From: Sinotaia quadrata
Lineage: Eukaryota > Mollusca > Gastropoda > Architaenioglossa > Viviparidae
NCBI GenBank assembly: GCA_028829895.1
Contig: CM054183.1
Span: forward strand, 18,633,475-18,697,474
Length of the DNA: 64,000 bases
Direction: 5' to 3'
This document shows positions 1-13,190 of the stretch, piece by piece (the stretch's first letter is position 1; the number at the start of each line of letters is the position of its first letter). Both the position numbers and the translations under genes were made by a program. A model generated the notes under the pieces. It was not told where the DNA came from and did not search any database. It saw only the letters and a program-made list of their open reading frames with translations.

Positions 1-240
1 TAATGTTCACTTTTCAAGATTGTAGTTATTTTACCAGTGTTACATTACTTTGAATGAGTCTCTGGTATTAAAACTGTCCAAATGATTTTATAAATCATAA
101 TTTGTTTTGTCTATGGAAGGATTTGAGAACATAAATTTGACTTTTTGTGATTTTAGAGAATGTTCAAAATGGCAAAATTGTGAGTTGTTAGCAATTACAA
201 ATGAGGGTGTAGTTATGACTTTTGTTAATTCCCTTTTATT
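1..240. repeat. Dispersed repeat, partner at 32901-33205
   Basis: The first 240 bp match 32901-33205 in the same orientation, starting with TAATGTTCACTTTTCAAGAT in both and continuing through GTCTATGGAAGGATTTGAGA and GAGTTGTTAGCAATTACAAA. At the second locus the first 60 bp are themselves tandemly duplicated. The divergence is modest, with small indels. Confidence 0.8.
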
Positions 241-299
241 TCCAGGTTTTTTTTAATTTATATGCTTATTCACAATTACTCTAGTTTCCTTACAATTTT

Positions 300-1660
300 C
301 TTGTTCATAACTTTTTAGCTTTTTAGAGTTGCTTGATTTCATTTTAAGTATATAAACTGTTTAATAAATATTAACAGCATATAACATGTTTTAAAGTATG
401 AGTCAGAAATGGCTTAAATGATTTCTCATTTTAAATTAGATTTACATCTCCAACAAAATATTCTCAAACCCAGAATGAACCTGATTATGGTTGTAAATAT
501 AGCCTGATATAATTTTAAATAGCATTTTAATAATTTTATACTATCTTAAGTATATGTTTTAATTGTGACATTAAACGTCTAGATGTGATATGATCTATAT
601 GGTTGACTGTACATTAAAGTAGAAACATTATACGATCTGAAATTATGACATCTGTTGAATTGTAAAGAGAAATTAATGGAAAGTATATTGGGTGTACAAC
701 GTTATGTATATTTTCTTTTGCATTTGTATTGCTCAATGATGTATTCTTATGTACAATATTTGGAGTTTAATTAGTAATAAAATGTTATCCTACTCCTAGA
801 AGAAAAAATGCACCAAGTTTTTTTTTTTTTTTAATTTTCTTACATGAAATGGTCTCTTCATTGAGTGAACATTGTCAATTATAATTTTTATTTAATTTTA
901 AATGGTATAAGGTTTGGCCAACCTCTAACATTGTAATTTTTTCTTGCATATTTTTTAGATTAGATGGGAGTAGAGTTTCGTGTCCCTTCTATTTTAACAA
1001 GTGCCAATATGTTCAATTTAATATTATGATAATGATGAAGAATATTTTAATTCCAGGTCATTAAAATTCCTGTTCCATCAATTAAGTTGCTTGATTTACT
1101 TAGGAATACAAACTATCATCTTTAACCTACTATTTTGTTTGATGTTTCTGATTCAGTTTATACACCATCACAGAAATGGCTGACTGGATTTTGTAATTAT
1201 ATGTCAAATGCATACATTGTGGGTTATTTTATGTACCATGGAACAATGAACTGAGTGGCTGCAATTTTAGTCTGATTTAGTTTTAAATAGAATTGTAATA
1301 TTATACTATCTTTTAAAAGCATCTGTTTTAATTTTTAGTCTAATTTTTAACATTATTAATTTGGCCTGTTTAGGTTGAAAAGACCAATATGACTGACTTT
1401 GCATTATAAAATACAGAAACTCTTTGACAAATGTTGATTTAAAGGGATGACATTTTATATGTATAATTTTTCCTCTCTAAGTGGTGTCATAAATTTTATT
1501 CTTGTGAACTTTTGCTGCTTTATTTGTAATATGTTATCATACTCTTTGGGAAAAAATACCAAGTGTTTTATGGTGTTTGTTTCTTGTTTTGATATGAAAT
1601 GGTCTTTTTACTCATTCAACATTGACAATTATAATTTTTATTTTATTTTAAATGGTTATT
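300..1660. repeat. Degenerate tandem duplication, about 780-bp units
   Basis: Blocks at 320-905 recur in order at about 1085-1656: GTTGCTTGATTT..., TTTTAAATAG(C/A)A..TTATACTATCTT..., and AAATGGTCT..TCA..ATTATAATTTTTATTT. Identity is low, with many indels, indicating an old event. No coding potential is seen. Confidence 0.55.
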
Positions 1661-1937
1661 TGGTAATTTTATTTCTTGTGTTTCAATGATAATGTTTTTA
1701 TTATTAGTTAATACCTTTGAGATAGTGGACAATGCAAATACTAGAGAGTTTTAACATTTGTTTTATTTTAAAATTATCTCCCTTTGATGATAAATGTAAG
1801 TTTTTATTTGCAAGTTTGACTTGTCTTTAATTTTACAATGTCAAAACTGAATTCGTTTTAAATTTTAATCTCCACTATTATATAAAAATGTGAAAGCAAA
1901 TTATAAAAAAATATAAATTAAGGCAGTTAAAACTTAC

Positions 1938-2123
1938 TTGTATAATTTTTATTACTCGACTGACAAACATAAATGACCAGTCAGGTTCTGTGCTTTTCGG
2001 AGCACAACCGATATATATTTTCCACGATATACTACCACAACAAAGTTGGCAAACAACACTCGACTGTATGAGTGAAAGAAGTATAATCCAACACTGTAAC
2101 AACAATGAATTCCATGTGTACAT
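1938..2123 (-). CDS. Possible first coding exon with signal-peptide-like start
   Basis: ATG at 2123 opens 62 codons that end exactly at CAA|GTAAGT (donor GT at 1937-1936), phase 0. The N-terminus is short, then hydrophobic (SLLLQCWIILLSLIQSSVVC), like a signal peptide, followed by a Cys-containing region. The segment has several CpGs in otherwise CpG-poor DNA. If real, the gene continues to the left beyond the window. No family recognised. Confidence 0.3.
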
Positions 2124-2416
2124 TTAAATAAAAGCATTAAAAAATTTGCTTTTCTGACTTTTTTTTGTTGTTGCATCTGCCGGTCTGTCTGACAATGTGC
2201 TGAGCAAGTTTGTGAACGGTTAATTTAACAAATGAGAAAAAGTGCAATAAAAGAGTGTTGATTGTTAAAGTGATCACAATTTAAAATATATGTAATTATT
2301 ACTTTTGACGATTAAAAACGGATTCTTTTCAAGTTTTATTGATTATTTAAAACTTGTTCAAGAAATACACACAAGAAATCCAGGAGATAAAATAATTTAT
2401 TAGTAATACTCTATGC

Positions 2417-2886
2417 ATGCACTATCAATATCCACCAGCTAGAACTACTCTATTCATTCATTTTACACATATCCTTTTTTTCTGGAAGCCTCCTCCCATC
2501 GAGACTGGGAAGCATTCTCCAATAATTAATTTTCTCATTCAGATTGTATACTGTGTCATTTCGTCAATGAGATTGGAAATGAAAGTGACATTTTATTTTT
2601 TTTCCAACCTAATATGGTTATTGGGAATGGTTTATCAACTAGCTACTGTTCAGTGGAAGGGAAACACTTTCAGAATCCCAAATTTCTTTACCCACAAAAA
2701 AGAGAAAAATATTGTCTGGGTTAATTTTCAGATTAGTTTTTGTCTTTGAAATCATTATTGTAGTAGTATTTTAATTAAAATTTATCCAGATTAAGTTAAT
2801 AATTTAGTTTAACACAGAAAATATATTGGTGGTAATGAGATAATTATATTGCTTAGTTTAAAATCTTTTGTTCTTGTAAAATCTTA
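2417..2886. other. AT-rich stretch, nothing convincing
   Basis: An open plus-strand frame (2417-2749) exists but has no domain, no splice context and a composition typical of chance frames in this region. Confidence 0.4.
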
Positions 2887-2997
2887 CTAAGTACTTGCAC
2901 AGCCAGAGCAGACAAAACCCTCCTCCAGTAGATGTTTAGCTGGTGCAGTAAGCCGTGGAATTACCACAGTTATCTTCAGAAATGAGATCTTGCGGTT
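2887..2997 (-). CDS. Possible internal or terminal exon
   Basis: An open minus-strand frame reads NRKISFLKITVVIPRLTAPA then KHLLEEGFVCSGCAST, ending in TAG at 2889-2887. A donor-like GTAAGA overlaps the stop (..CTTA|GTAAGATT), so the exon may be internal. An acceptor-like CTTCCATAG lies upstream. The amino-acid composition looks coding and the GC is above the flanks. It lies upstream of, and on the same strand as, the candidate exon at 2123-1938, but no join could be established. Confidence 0.2.
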   Translation of the reverse strand, partial: NRKISFLKITVVIPRLTAPAKHLLEEGFVCSGCAST

Positions 2998-2999
2998 GC

Positions 3000-3860
3000 T
3001 ATGGAAGCCATAATATATACACTAAACAATAATTTATTCAAAAGTGTGTAGAAACAGCAGCACAAATTTAAAACAAATGCAATTAAAAAATATAATTTGA
3101 TACTAAAGCTTTGTTGTATTTTTTTTCTGAAGCTTACCTGGCAAAATTAAATTTTCTGTAAAAGTTACACTTTTATTTGCAATATACATGAAATATTACA
3201 ATACATTTATTTCAGTCATCAGAAACACGAAGCAAATGACTATAATAATTTGAGAATCTGATGGTAGTTATTATATATCATTAAAATCAAATACTGTTAG
3301 TTTTTCTCTCTTATGAAAGAATTTATTTTTTACCAGATGCAAAAAACAAAAACTTAAAAATGCCCTATTGCCTCATAAACTGCTCACTACCATCAAAATA
3401 CTGAACACCTTTGCAGTTCTGTCTTGAGATCATGTATAGAGTGATTTTTTTAGATCATCTATGCATAAGTTGAGTGTACAAAACCAGACTGGACATGTCT
3501 GACAGTATTATGATAACTGAGCTTGAAATCATCTGATCAAATGCCATGGGGGTATAAGAAGTTGTCCACATTTTAAAAAAATCCATTAGCTCAGCCATCA
3601 AAGACAGTTCACTGTGTTCATTTTATTGTGTCTGTCAGTCAGAATATTTTTTGCTTGTGAGATCCACAACTGAAACTTGTTCTGTGAAGTATCGAAAAGA
3701 ATAACTAAATGAATAAATGGTGACAGAATTAGATCTGATTTTAACTGATAATTAACCAGTTTCCCAGAAATCGTATCAAGTCCACTAAATTGAATGAAGG
3801 AATATTCAGGCTTTTGTTTGTTTGGAAATGTTTATCTTGGTGACTGTAAACAGCTACTCT
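3000..3860. other. AT-rich unique sequence, no feature seen
   Basis: No open frame of note, no repeat recognised and no splice-flanked segment. It leads into the minisatellite field beginning near 3870. Confidence 0.4.
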
Positions 3861-4631
3861 TGAAAATGGTCTGAATGATTCCAGGCATTTACACACAAAC
3901 ACGTAGATACTACACATTTATGCCAACAGCCAATCATGAAAACACATAACAACTACCCGTGTACACTCAAACATATAGGTACTACACATTATACCAAATA
4001 GGCATTAGCGCACAAAACATAGGAACTGCACACATATACCAACAGTCATTAACACACAAACACAGAGGAACTATAAACCTACAGCAAAAAGACATTCATA
4101 CATAAACACAATGGAACTATAAACTTGCAGAAAAAAAGACATTCACACATAAGTACATAGGAACTATAAAGTTACAGCAAAAAGATAATCAAACTCAAAC
4201 ACATAGGGCCTATAAACTTACAGCAAAAAGACATCCAAACATAGGACCCATACACTTATAGCAAAATTACATTAAACATAGGACCTATACAGTTAGCAAA
4301 AAGACATTCAAACATATGATCTATACACTTATAGCAAAAAAACCATTAAACATAGGACCTATACACTTATAGCAAAAAGGCATCAAACATAGGACCTATA
4401 CACATAGCAAAAAGACATTAAACATAGGACCTATACACATAGCAAAATTACATTAAACATAGGACCTATACACTTATAGCAAAAAGACATTCACACATAC
4501 AACACATAGGAACTATAAACTTATAGCGAAAAGGCATTCACACACAGACACAAAGGACCTATACTCTTACAGCAAATGGACTTTCACAAACATAAACAAT
4601 TAGGAATTATATACGTATGCCATTTAGCATT

Positions 4632-5428
4632 CAAACCCATATATTATGAATTACATACTCATACCAACACGCATTCACACACATATATTATGAATTACAT
4701 ACTCATACCAACACGCATTCACACACATATTATGAATTACATACTCATACCAACACGCATTCACACACATATATTATGAATTACATACTCATACCAACAC
4801 GCATTCACACACATATATTATGAATTACATACTCATACCAACACGCATTCACACACATATATTATGAATTACATACTCATACCAACACGCATTCACACAC
4901 ATATATTATGAATTACATACTCATACCAACACGCATTCACACACATATATTATGAATTACAACCTCATACCAACACGCATTCACACACATATATTATGAA
5001 TTACATACTCATACCAACACGCATTCAAACCCATATATTATGAATTACATACTCATACCAACACGCATTCACACACATATATTATGAATTACATACTCAT
5101 ACCAACACGCATTCACACACATATATTATGAATTACATACTCATACCAACGCGCATTCAAACCCATATATTATGAATTACATACTCATACCAACACGCAT
5201 TCACACACATATATTATGAATTACATACTCATACCAACACGCATTCACACACATATATTATGAATTACATACTCATACCAACACGCATTCACACACATAT
5301 TTTATGAATTACATACTCATACCAACACGCATTCACACACATATATTATGAATTACATACTCATACCAACACGCATTCACACACATATTTTATGAATTAC
5401 ATACTCATACCAACACGCATTCACACAC
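4632..5428. repeat. Homogeneous 44-bp array, about 18 units
   Basis: Units of ATTATGAATTACATACTCAT followed by ACCAACACGCATTCACACAC and ATAT, nearly identical. Two variant types recur (CAAACCCATATATT and ACACATATTTT), spaced at several-unit intervals, which suggests blocks of units were copied together. Confidence 0.95.
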
Positions 5429-5709
5429 AAACGCATAGGAGCAACAAACATATACCAACAGGTATTCACATACAAAATCATAGAACTACACACCTATAAT
5501 AACAGGTATTAACACAAAAAACATAGTGACTACACATTATACCAACAGGCACTCACACACAAACACATATGGACTGCACAACTATACCATCAGGCACTCA
5601 ACACACGTACCAAAAACACGTATACCAACAGGAATTAAGACAAAAACAAGCATGAACTCACAAAAACATATGATTACACACGTATACCAACATGCATTCA
5701 CATACACAG

Positions 5710-5710
<1 letters not shown>

Positions 5711-5768
<58 letters not shown>
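5711..5768. repeat. (CA)29 microsatellite
   Basis: Uninterrupted CA dinucleotides inside the 45-bp minisatellite field, apparently grown from the CACACACA part of a unit. Confidence 0.98.
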
Positions 5769-5769
<1 letters not shown>

Positions 5770-8269
5770 GGACTACTCAAATAGACCAATAGAGATTCAC
5801 TCGAAAAAAATAGGATCTATAAACCTATACCAGAATCATTCACACCACAAAACATACGAACTAGACAACTATACCAACACAATTTGCACGCAAGAAACTA
5901 AGGAACTACACATCTATACCAATAGGCATTCATATACTAGCACATAGGTATTGCACACTTATATCGACAGGCATTAACACGCAAAACATAAGAACTATAC
6001 ACTTATACCAAAAGGCATTCACACACAAACACGTAAGAACTACACATGCCACAATGCATTCAAACACATATTCATGTGAACTACAGATTTATATCACAGG
6101 AATTCACTCAGTACCATAGGGACTATACACCGACATCAACAAGCATTCGTATACAAACGCAAGGAATCCACGCACTTATACTAACAGGTATTCACACACA
6201 AACATCAGGGACAACACGTGTATAACAATGAGATTTAATACACAAAAACATAAGAACTACACACCAATACCAACACACATTTGCACACAACAAAACGTAG
6301 GAATTCAACACCGATTCAAACAGGCATTCATTCGCAAACACATGGTAACTACACGCTTACACCAAGAGGAATTAAGAAAAAAAAAATAACTACACATCCT
6401 ACAGACCTTCACACACAAATATGTAGGTACTACACGTTTGTACTAAAGGCATTAACACAAACCCTTAGGTACTACATACTTATACCAACAGGCATTATTA
6501 ACACAGGAAATATAGGGACTACATTCTTATACCAACAGGCATTATTAATACAGGAAATGTAGGGACCGAACACCTGTACCAAGTGACATTCACGCACAAA
6601 CAAATAAGACCTACACACACCTACACCAACAGGCATTAACACACGAAATATAGGGACTGCACTCATATACCAACTCACATTAATGCACAAACAAATAAGA
6701 CCTACATAAACCTATACCAACAGGTATTAACACGCAAAACATAGTGACTATACATACACTTATACCAACATATTCACAAACAAAAGAATATGAACTACAC
6801 ACTTATACCAACAGGCAATCACAAACAAACAAATGAACTACACAATTTTATCAATAGGAATTCACACAAACACATAGGCATTGCACATTTATGCCAACAT
6901 GCATTCACAAAACCACATTAGTACTACCATCTACACGAACAGACATTCACACACAAACACAAAGTTACTGCATACTTATACCAACAGTCATTGACATACA
7001 AAACATAGGAACTGCATACTTATACCAACAGTCATTGACATACAAAACATAGGAACTGCATATTATACCAACAGTCATTGACATACAAAACATAGGAACT
7101 GCATACTTATACCAACAGGCACTAACATATAAAACATGAGAATTGTATATGTATACCAATAGGCATTAATATACAAAACAAAGGAACTACACACTTTTAC
7201 AACACTCATTCACATAGAAACACATAGGATCTACGCACATATACCAACACATATTCACACAAACACACAGGAACTACACATGTGTACCACAATGCATTCA
7301 CACATACATAAACATAGGAAATGAACACATATCAAGAGGCATTTATATACAAACACATATTACCAATGCACCTATACCAACAGTGTTCACACACAAACAC
7401 ATTACCAATGCACCTATACCAACAGTATTCACACACAAACACACAGGAACTAACTCTTTACCAACTGGCATTCATATAGGTGCTATGTACCTATACTAAC
7501 AGGCATTCACATTCAATTACTTAGCAACTAATCACATAACGGCAATCATTTACACAAAAGTACATATGGACTACACAATTATACCAATCGGCATTCACAT
7601 TCAAAAACATATTATCTACACACCTAAACCAATAGGCAATTACACACACACAAAAGATTGAAACTACATGCTTAAACTAACAGGCATTCACACAAAAAGA
7701 TTGAAACTACACGCCTATACCAACAGGCATTAAAGCACATAAAGATTGAAACTACACGCCTATACTAACAGACATTCAAAACGTAGGAAATATACATGTA
7801 TATCAACAGGCATTCACACACAAACACATAGGAACTACACGCCCAACCACCCTTTTTTTTTCCCTCAGCCGCAGTAACTTTTCAATTTTTGTTCAAGGTA
7901 GTTGTGGTGAGTTATTTTTATTAGGGTGTGTGTAGCTGTATTTTTTTGGGTGGATGAGAGGGGGTGGTGAGTTGGATTTTATACCAAACACCTCGCAAAA
8001 AGCAGAAATCACGCACTGTATTGTGCGTCAAAACAAAAAAAGTCCCACGTGACCACAGGTTTTATAGCCTAGAGACTGACCAAGCCTCGTTCACACTGTC
8101 AACTTGCTTGGTAAGTAAGAGTTGTTTATCTCTCTGCCTCCCTCTCTCTGACAGACAACCATTCCTCTCTTAAATCTTAAATCTTATTTTTCTTCTTTAT
8201 TAAAGTTTCTGTTTTATTGTTTTATTGTTTTAATTTCTGAAATTTCAGAATGTTTTTATTTAATTTTAT

Positions 8270-9440
8270 GCAAAGGGGGAGAAACTATGACATATTTTTC
8301 AGATATAAATTAGCTCAGTATTGAAAACTATTGCTAAGTATTTTTTTAAATTCGTGGATTATAATAATATTTTCGAATGGTATCAATCGAATTTAATTTA
8401 TACTATACATTTTAATTAACGATTTGTCGGAACTTTTGTATAAAATGATTAACTAAGTTGTCGATGTTATAATTCTGAACATTAAAATGGTTGTGTCAAC
8501 GGATTTCTCCCTCAATCGTATAAAATTAAATGCTGATACATTTAAGTAACTTTAGTGTCTCAGGAGTGTTTTGAAATATATATACACTTATGTTAAAGGC
8601 ATGACGAGTACACATTCCACTGAGTATACTGTTCCAAATTTTACTTAGTGAAATTATTTTACGCTTCGTCCGCAACTTTCCTACTTCAACTTATCTAGTC
8701 GTATGTGTCAGAATTAACCACACATGCGTGAGTTTAGAGCTCACTTGTAAACCAGTGCACATGTACTATCATGCCTTTTAAAAAAATGTTTAGACAACCA
8801 GAATAGGCCTAATATTTTTATTGTTTAACGAAAAGGTTAAGAACATTAGAAGTGGCTATGAATTATTTAGGCGAAACCATTTTTTTAAATTCACTCTGTT
8901 TTCACTTTCCCTTGCTGTACTATTGTTTTCGACAACTCTTTTCTCTCGTTCACTAAGAAACCTTTTACACGATTTCGTTTATCTTCCTTTTCTCCCCATT
9001 TCGCCTTTATCTTATGCCAAACCAGTCTCAGTTGCTCACGGTTATTTATTATTGCTTTCAGAAATTACCGTATCGTTCAATCGTTTTTGTGCTTTAATTT
9101 TGACTCATGACACTTAATTTTTTTTCTCTACAAAAGTGTGCGTTGATATTCCTATCCTTATCTTCTTTCCCTTTAATTATTTTTATTTATTTTTTATTAT
9201 TCGTTTCATTAATGCTACTTTTATAATGTTCATTCCCGCCCCTCTTTGTGTTTCCTCAATCTCCCATCAACCACTTTTACTGAGAAAACTAATTTTAAAT
9301 AAAAAAAATAAATCATTTGTACATAGTTTGTTCTTTTTGCGATTCCGAAGCTATTTGCGTTGTTCGTTGGAATATTTTTTGCGTGTCCGCATGTAGATTT
9401 ATTTAATTACGCTCAATATTTTCGAAGCGAGTTGTCTCCC
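8270..9440. other. Highly conserved CpG-bearing head of unit 1
   Basis: About 1.17 kb that matches 14585-15755 with only around ten differences, while flanking duplicated sequence differs by frequent indels and substitutions. It is CpG-bearing (TTACGCTTCGTCCGCAAC, GATTCCGAAGC, GCGCGATCGCGG) in an otherwise CpG-poor region. The plus frames at 8821-9117 and 9136-9396 start at non-ATG codons and have no recognised domain, so I read the block as noncoding, possibly regulatory. Confidence 0.45.
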
Positions 9441-11789
9441 ATTAATGCGCGATCGCGGACTCTATCACTCATCAACACTTTGAAGAAAGAGGCGCTTAAT
9501 GATTATTGCTGTGCAAGAGATAGGTAGAGGCATAAAGACGGTGGATTCTTGTTCTGGAATCCATAGGGTCATGGATTCCCAATCCGTTAAAGTAATAAAG
9601 GTTGATTTTTATTTCTCTATTTACCTTCTTAGTGTGGAATTGAGCTCAACATCCCGATTTGAAAATGCTTAAGATATTAAACTAAGTATGAAATACTAAT
9701 AAAAATAAACATAATTAGGGAATTCTAAGAATTACAGAGTTCTAGCAACATTTATATGTATGTTAATTACTTGCATGACAGCGAGTTATCCATATTTGCT
9801 CTGGATCAAATTAGTGTTACTTTATCAAACCATTATCTTCAAATTACAAATAATTGAATGGTAGTGATATATATAAAGTATCACAGGTTTCAAGTCAGTT
9901 TTTAAATAACTGCTGAAGCTAACAGATAGCAATAATATTAATGTTAACACTCTAATTTGTATTATTTTTATTTAAATTATTATATGTAGGCCTAAATATT
10001 AAAAATTTAAAAAATAACTAAACATTAATCTAAATAATCATGACTTTCATTACTGTCATTCCTTAATAAGAAAAATACAGTTTCATGCATATTGCAAATT
10101 ATATTTTCTTCCTAATTAGCAAACTATTAAAACAACACTATGCATTATATTTATTTTGAAATGGCTTTGAATGTTAGGATTTCAAATCTACAACTGAAAA
10201 TACGGTGTGATAAATCTATATTGTTATAATCAGTAGAATTTGAAGTGTTGAAACTTTTTTTTTATAAAAATCTCCTTTTATGTTAAATATTATTAAATTT
10301 TATTTTATATTCATAACATTGCAAAACTTAATATCACCTAGCAAAGTTAACTGTAAACATCCAGTCTATATTGTTATAATAAACAAAACAAGAATTATAA
10401 TAAACTTTCTTTCAGATTTATAATTTTTTAATTTCATCTCATTATCCTTTATAATTCTGCAGTTAGATATGCTTCCTACCCCACCCCATTTCTCTAAATC
10501 CTAGTTCACTAATTTTACAGTTTTTCTCTACACTATTTTCAAATATTGCTAGAGATTAATAAGCAAATGTGATTAAGAAATTGTTTGAAATTAATTATCG
10601 TGTATTTTCTTTAATAATAATATTAAAAGTAGACTTTATTTGCAAATTAATAGATTTTCCATGAATGAATTATAGAAATTAATTTAATTAATGTGCATAA
10701 TAATTCTATTACAAAAATAAAATATTCCATTGGGTACAAAGTTAAACTATTCTTCAAACAAATCTGTCATGATTTGAATATTATTGAAATTTAATCAAAA
10801 CAGTAACTTCCCTTTTGTAAAGATTTGTTAATGGGAATAAAATATCTTTCCTCTGACAAACACACATTTACCATATGAATAGGATAATTATACCAGGGTT
10901 CATGCTTTGGAGAAGCTCTGTGTAAGTAAAATTTAGTTGGGAATCATATTACAAGGCTAAAAAAATACATTGCAACTTAATATTTTGCCCCTGAATATTA
11001 TATAAAATTATATTCATAAATATACTAAGATGGCATACAGTATTTTGTAAATATATGTTCTTGCAGTCTTTAATTGTGAAAATAGACCACTGAATAAATT
11101 GTAAAGCTTCGTTATTAATGTTTAACACAAATGGAAGATATTTATTCATAATTGTGTGCATACATGTTTATATTTTCATTTTCAAAAATAAGGGAATAAT
11201 CACATATCACATAAGTCATTACCTTAATCTACAAAATCATAATAAAAAGGGTGGGGGTATCACATTTTCCAGTTGACTTTTACTAGTTCTGATGAGATAC
11301 ATAAATTAAAATATTGTATATCTCGTTATCTAAAACTAAAAAGAAAATTTAAGCAAATGATGTTATATACTATTTTTTCTCATTGACTTTAAAAACTGGT
11401 TATCATTTTACATCAGCACTGGAGTAGTGGAAAAAATAGAAATCCAAAATCCAATGAAATTCTGAAAGTAATGATTATCTTTGATTATATTACTATTATT
11501 AGGAATTGTATTGACATTAAATTTAATACGCTGTTGTGAAATTAAGAATTTATAGTAAAAATTGTATTAAAATTAGTAGTATACTAGTAATCACTTTTTT
11601 AAAACATGAAATAGACATGAAGTTAACTGACTTAACAGTCACCGGAAAATGTGACACAAGAATTAAAAAATGTTCGGTTTCATTATATAATCTTTTGCTC
11701 TAACACAACCTATATGTACACTAGAAACTCCTTATAACCATACCTTTATTCTCACAGCTGATTTGTTTTAGGGCACAAAACTTCTTTTC

Positions 11790-13190
11790 ACTGACAAAAT
11801 ACATTATAGAAAACTATATACTATAATATAGTATTTATGCTATAATAAATACTTTCACTGACTAAGTACATTATATAGAAAACTATTTATTCTATAATAT
11901 TAATAAATAATTTCACTGACTAAATACATTATATAGAAAACTATTTATTCTATAATATTAATAAATAATTTCACTGACTAAATACATTAAATAGAAAACT
12001 ATTAATTCTATAATATTAATAAATACTTTCACTGACAAAACACATTGTATAGATAACTATTTATGCTATAATAAATATTAGAAAATAAATAAATAAATAA
12101 ATACTAGAAAATAGAAAACTATTTATGCTATAATAAATACTTTCACTGACTAAACACATTTTTTAGATAACTATTTATTTATATAATAAATACTTTTATT
12201 TACTAAATAAATAACTATTTATGCTATAATAAAGACTTTCACTGGTTAAATACATTGTATAGATAACTATTAATGCTATAATAAATATTTCATTAACTAA
12301 ATACTTTGTTTAGCTAACTATTTATGCCTATAATAAATATTTTCACTGACTAAATACTTTGTATAGATAACTATTTATGCCTATAATAAATATTTTCATT
12401 AACTAAATACTTTGTATAGCTAACTATTTATGATATACTAACTAAATGAATTGTATAGATAAAATAATTATTTTGCTATAATAAAGACTTTTACTGATTA
12501 AATACATTGTATAGATAACTATTTATGCTATAATAAAAACTTTCACTGACTAAATACATTGTATAGATAAATATTTATGCTATAATAAATATTTTCACTG
12601 ACTAAATACATTATATAGAAAATGTATTCTGCTATAATACTTTCACTAACAATACATTATATAGAAAATTATTTATGCTATAATAAAATTTTTATAAATA
12701 CTTTCATTAACTAAATACATTGCAGAGATAACTATTTATGATATAATAAATACTTTCACTGACTAAATACATTTTATAGATATGTATTAATGCTATAAAA
12801 TATAATAAATATACTTTCATTTACTAAATACATTGTATAGATAACTGTTTATGGCTTTTTATGCTATACTAACTAAATACATTTGTATAGATAACTATTT
12901 ATGCTATAATAAATACTTTCACTGACTAAATTACAGTAAATACATTGTATAGATATTTATTAATTCTATAATAAATACTTTCATTTACTACATTGTATGG
13001 AAAACTATTTATGCTGACTATAGCAAATACTTTCACTGACTAAATACATTATTTGGAAAAATATATGCAATAATAAATACTTTCACTTAAATACATTATA
13101 TAGAAAACTATTTATGCTATAATAAATACTTTCACTGACTAAATATATTATATAGAAAACTATTTATGCTATAATAAATACTTTCATTAA
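11790..13190. repeat. ~52-bp AT-rich array in unit 1
   Basis: Variants of TTTCACTGACTAAATACATT followed by GTATAGATAACTATTTATGC and TATAATAAATAC, about 27 units with frequent internal deletions. The counterpart in unit 2 is at 18740-20110. Confidence 0.9.

Larger units (their letters stand above)
3870..7845. repeat. Degenerate ~45-bp minisatellite field of about 4 kb
   Basis: The whole interval is built from variants of a ~45-bp unit: GGAACTACACACTTATACCA followed by ACAGGCATTCACACACAAAC and ACATA. Local sub-arrays have become homogeneous: a ~35-bp variant (4240-4480), a 44-bp array (4632-5428) and three 44-bp units at 6975-7110. Short open frames here are by-products of the low-stop composition. 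All three phases of repeat ageing are visible side by side. Confidence 0.9.

Noticed and set aside
4576..6562. Array-like repeats considered as CRISPR
   Set aside because: Units are contiguous without unique spacers and lie in a eukaryotic minisatellite field.
8821..9396. Possible membrane protein in the conserved head, repeated at 15242-15436
   Set aside because: The frames start at non-ATG codons, have no domain or splice support, and their conservation follows from the DNA identity of the duplicates.
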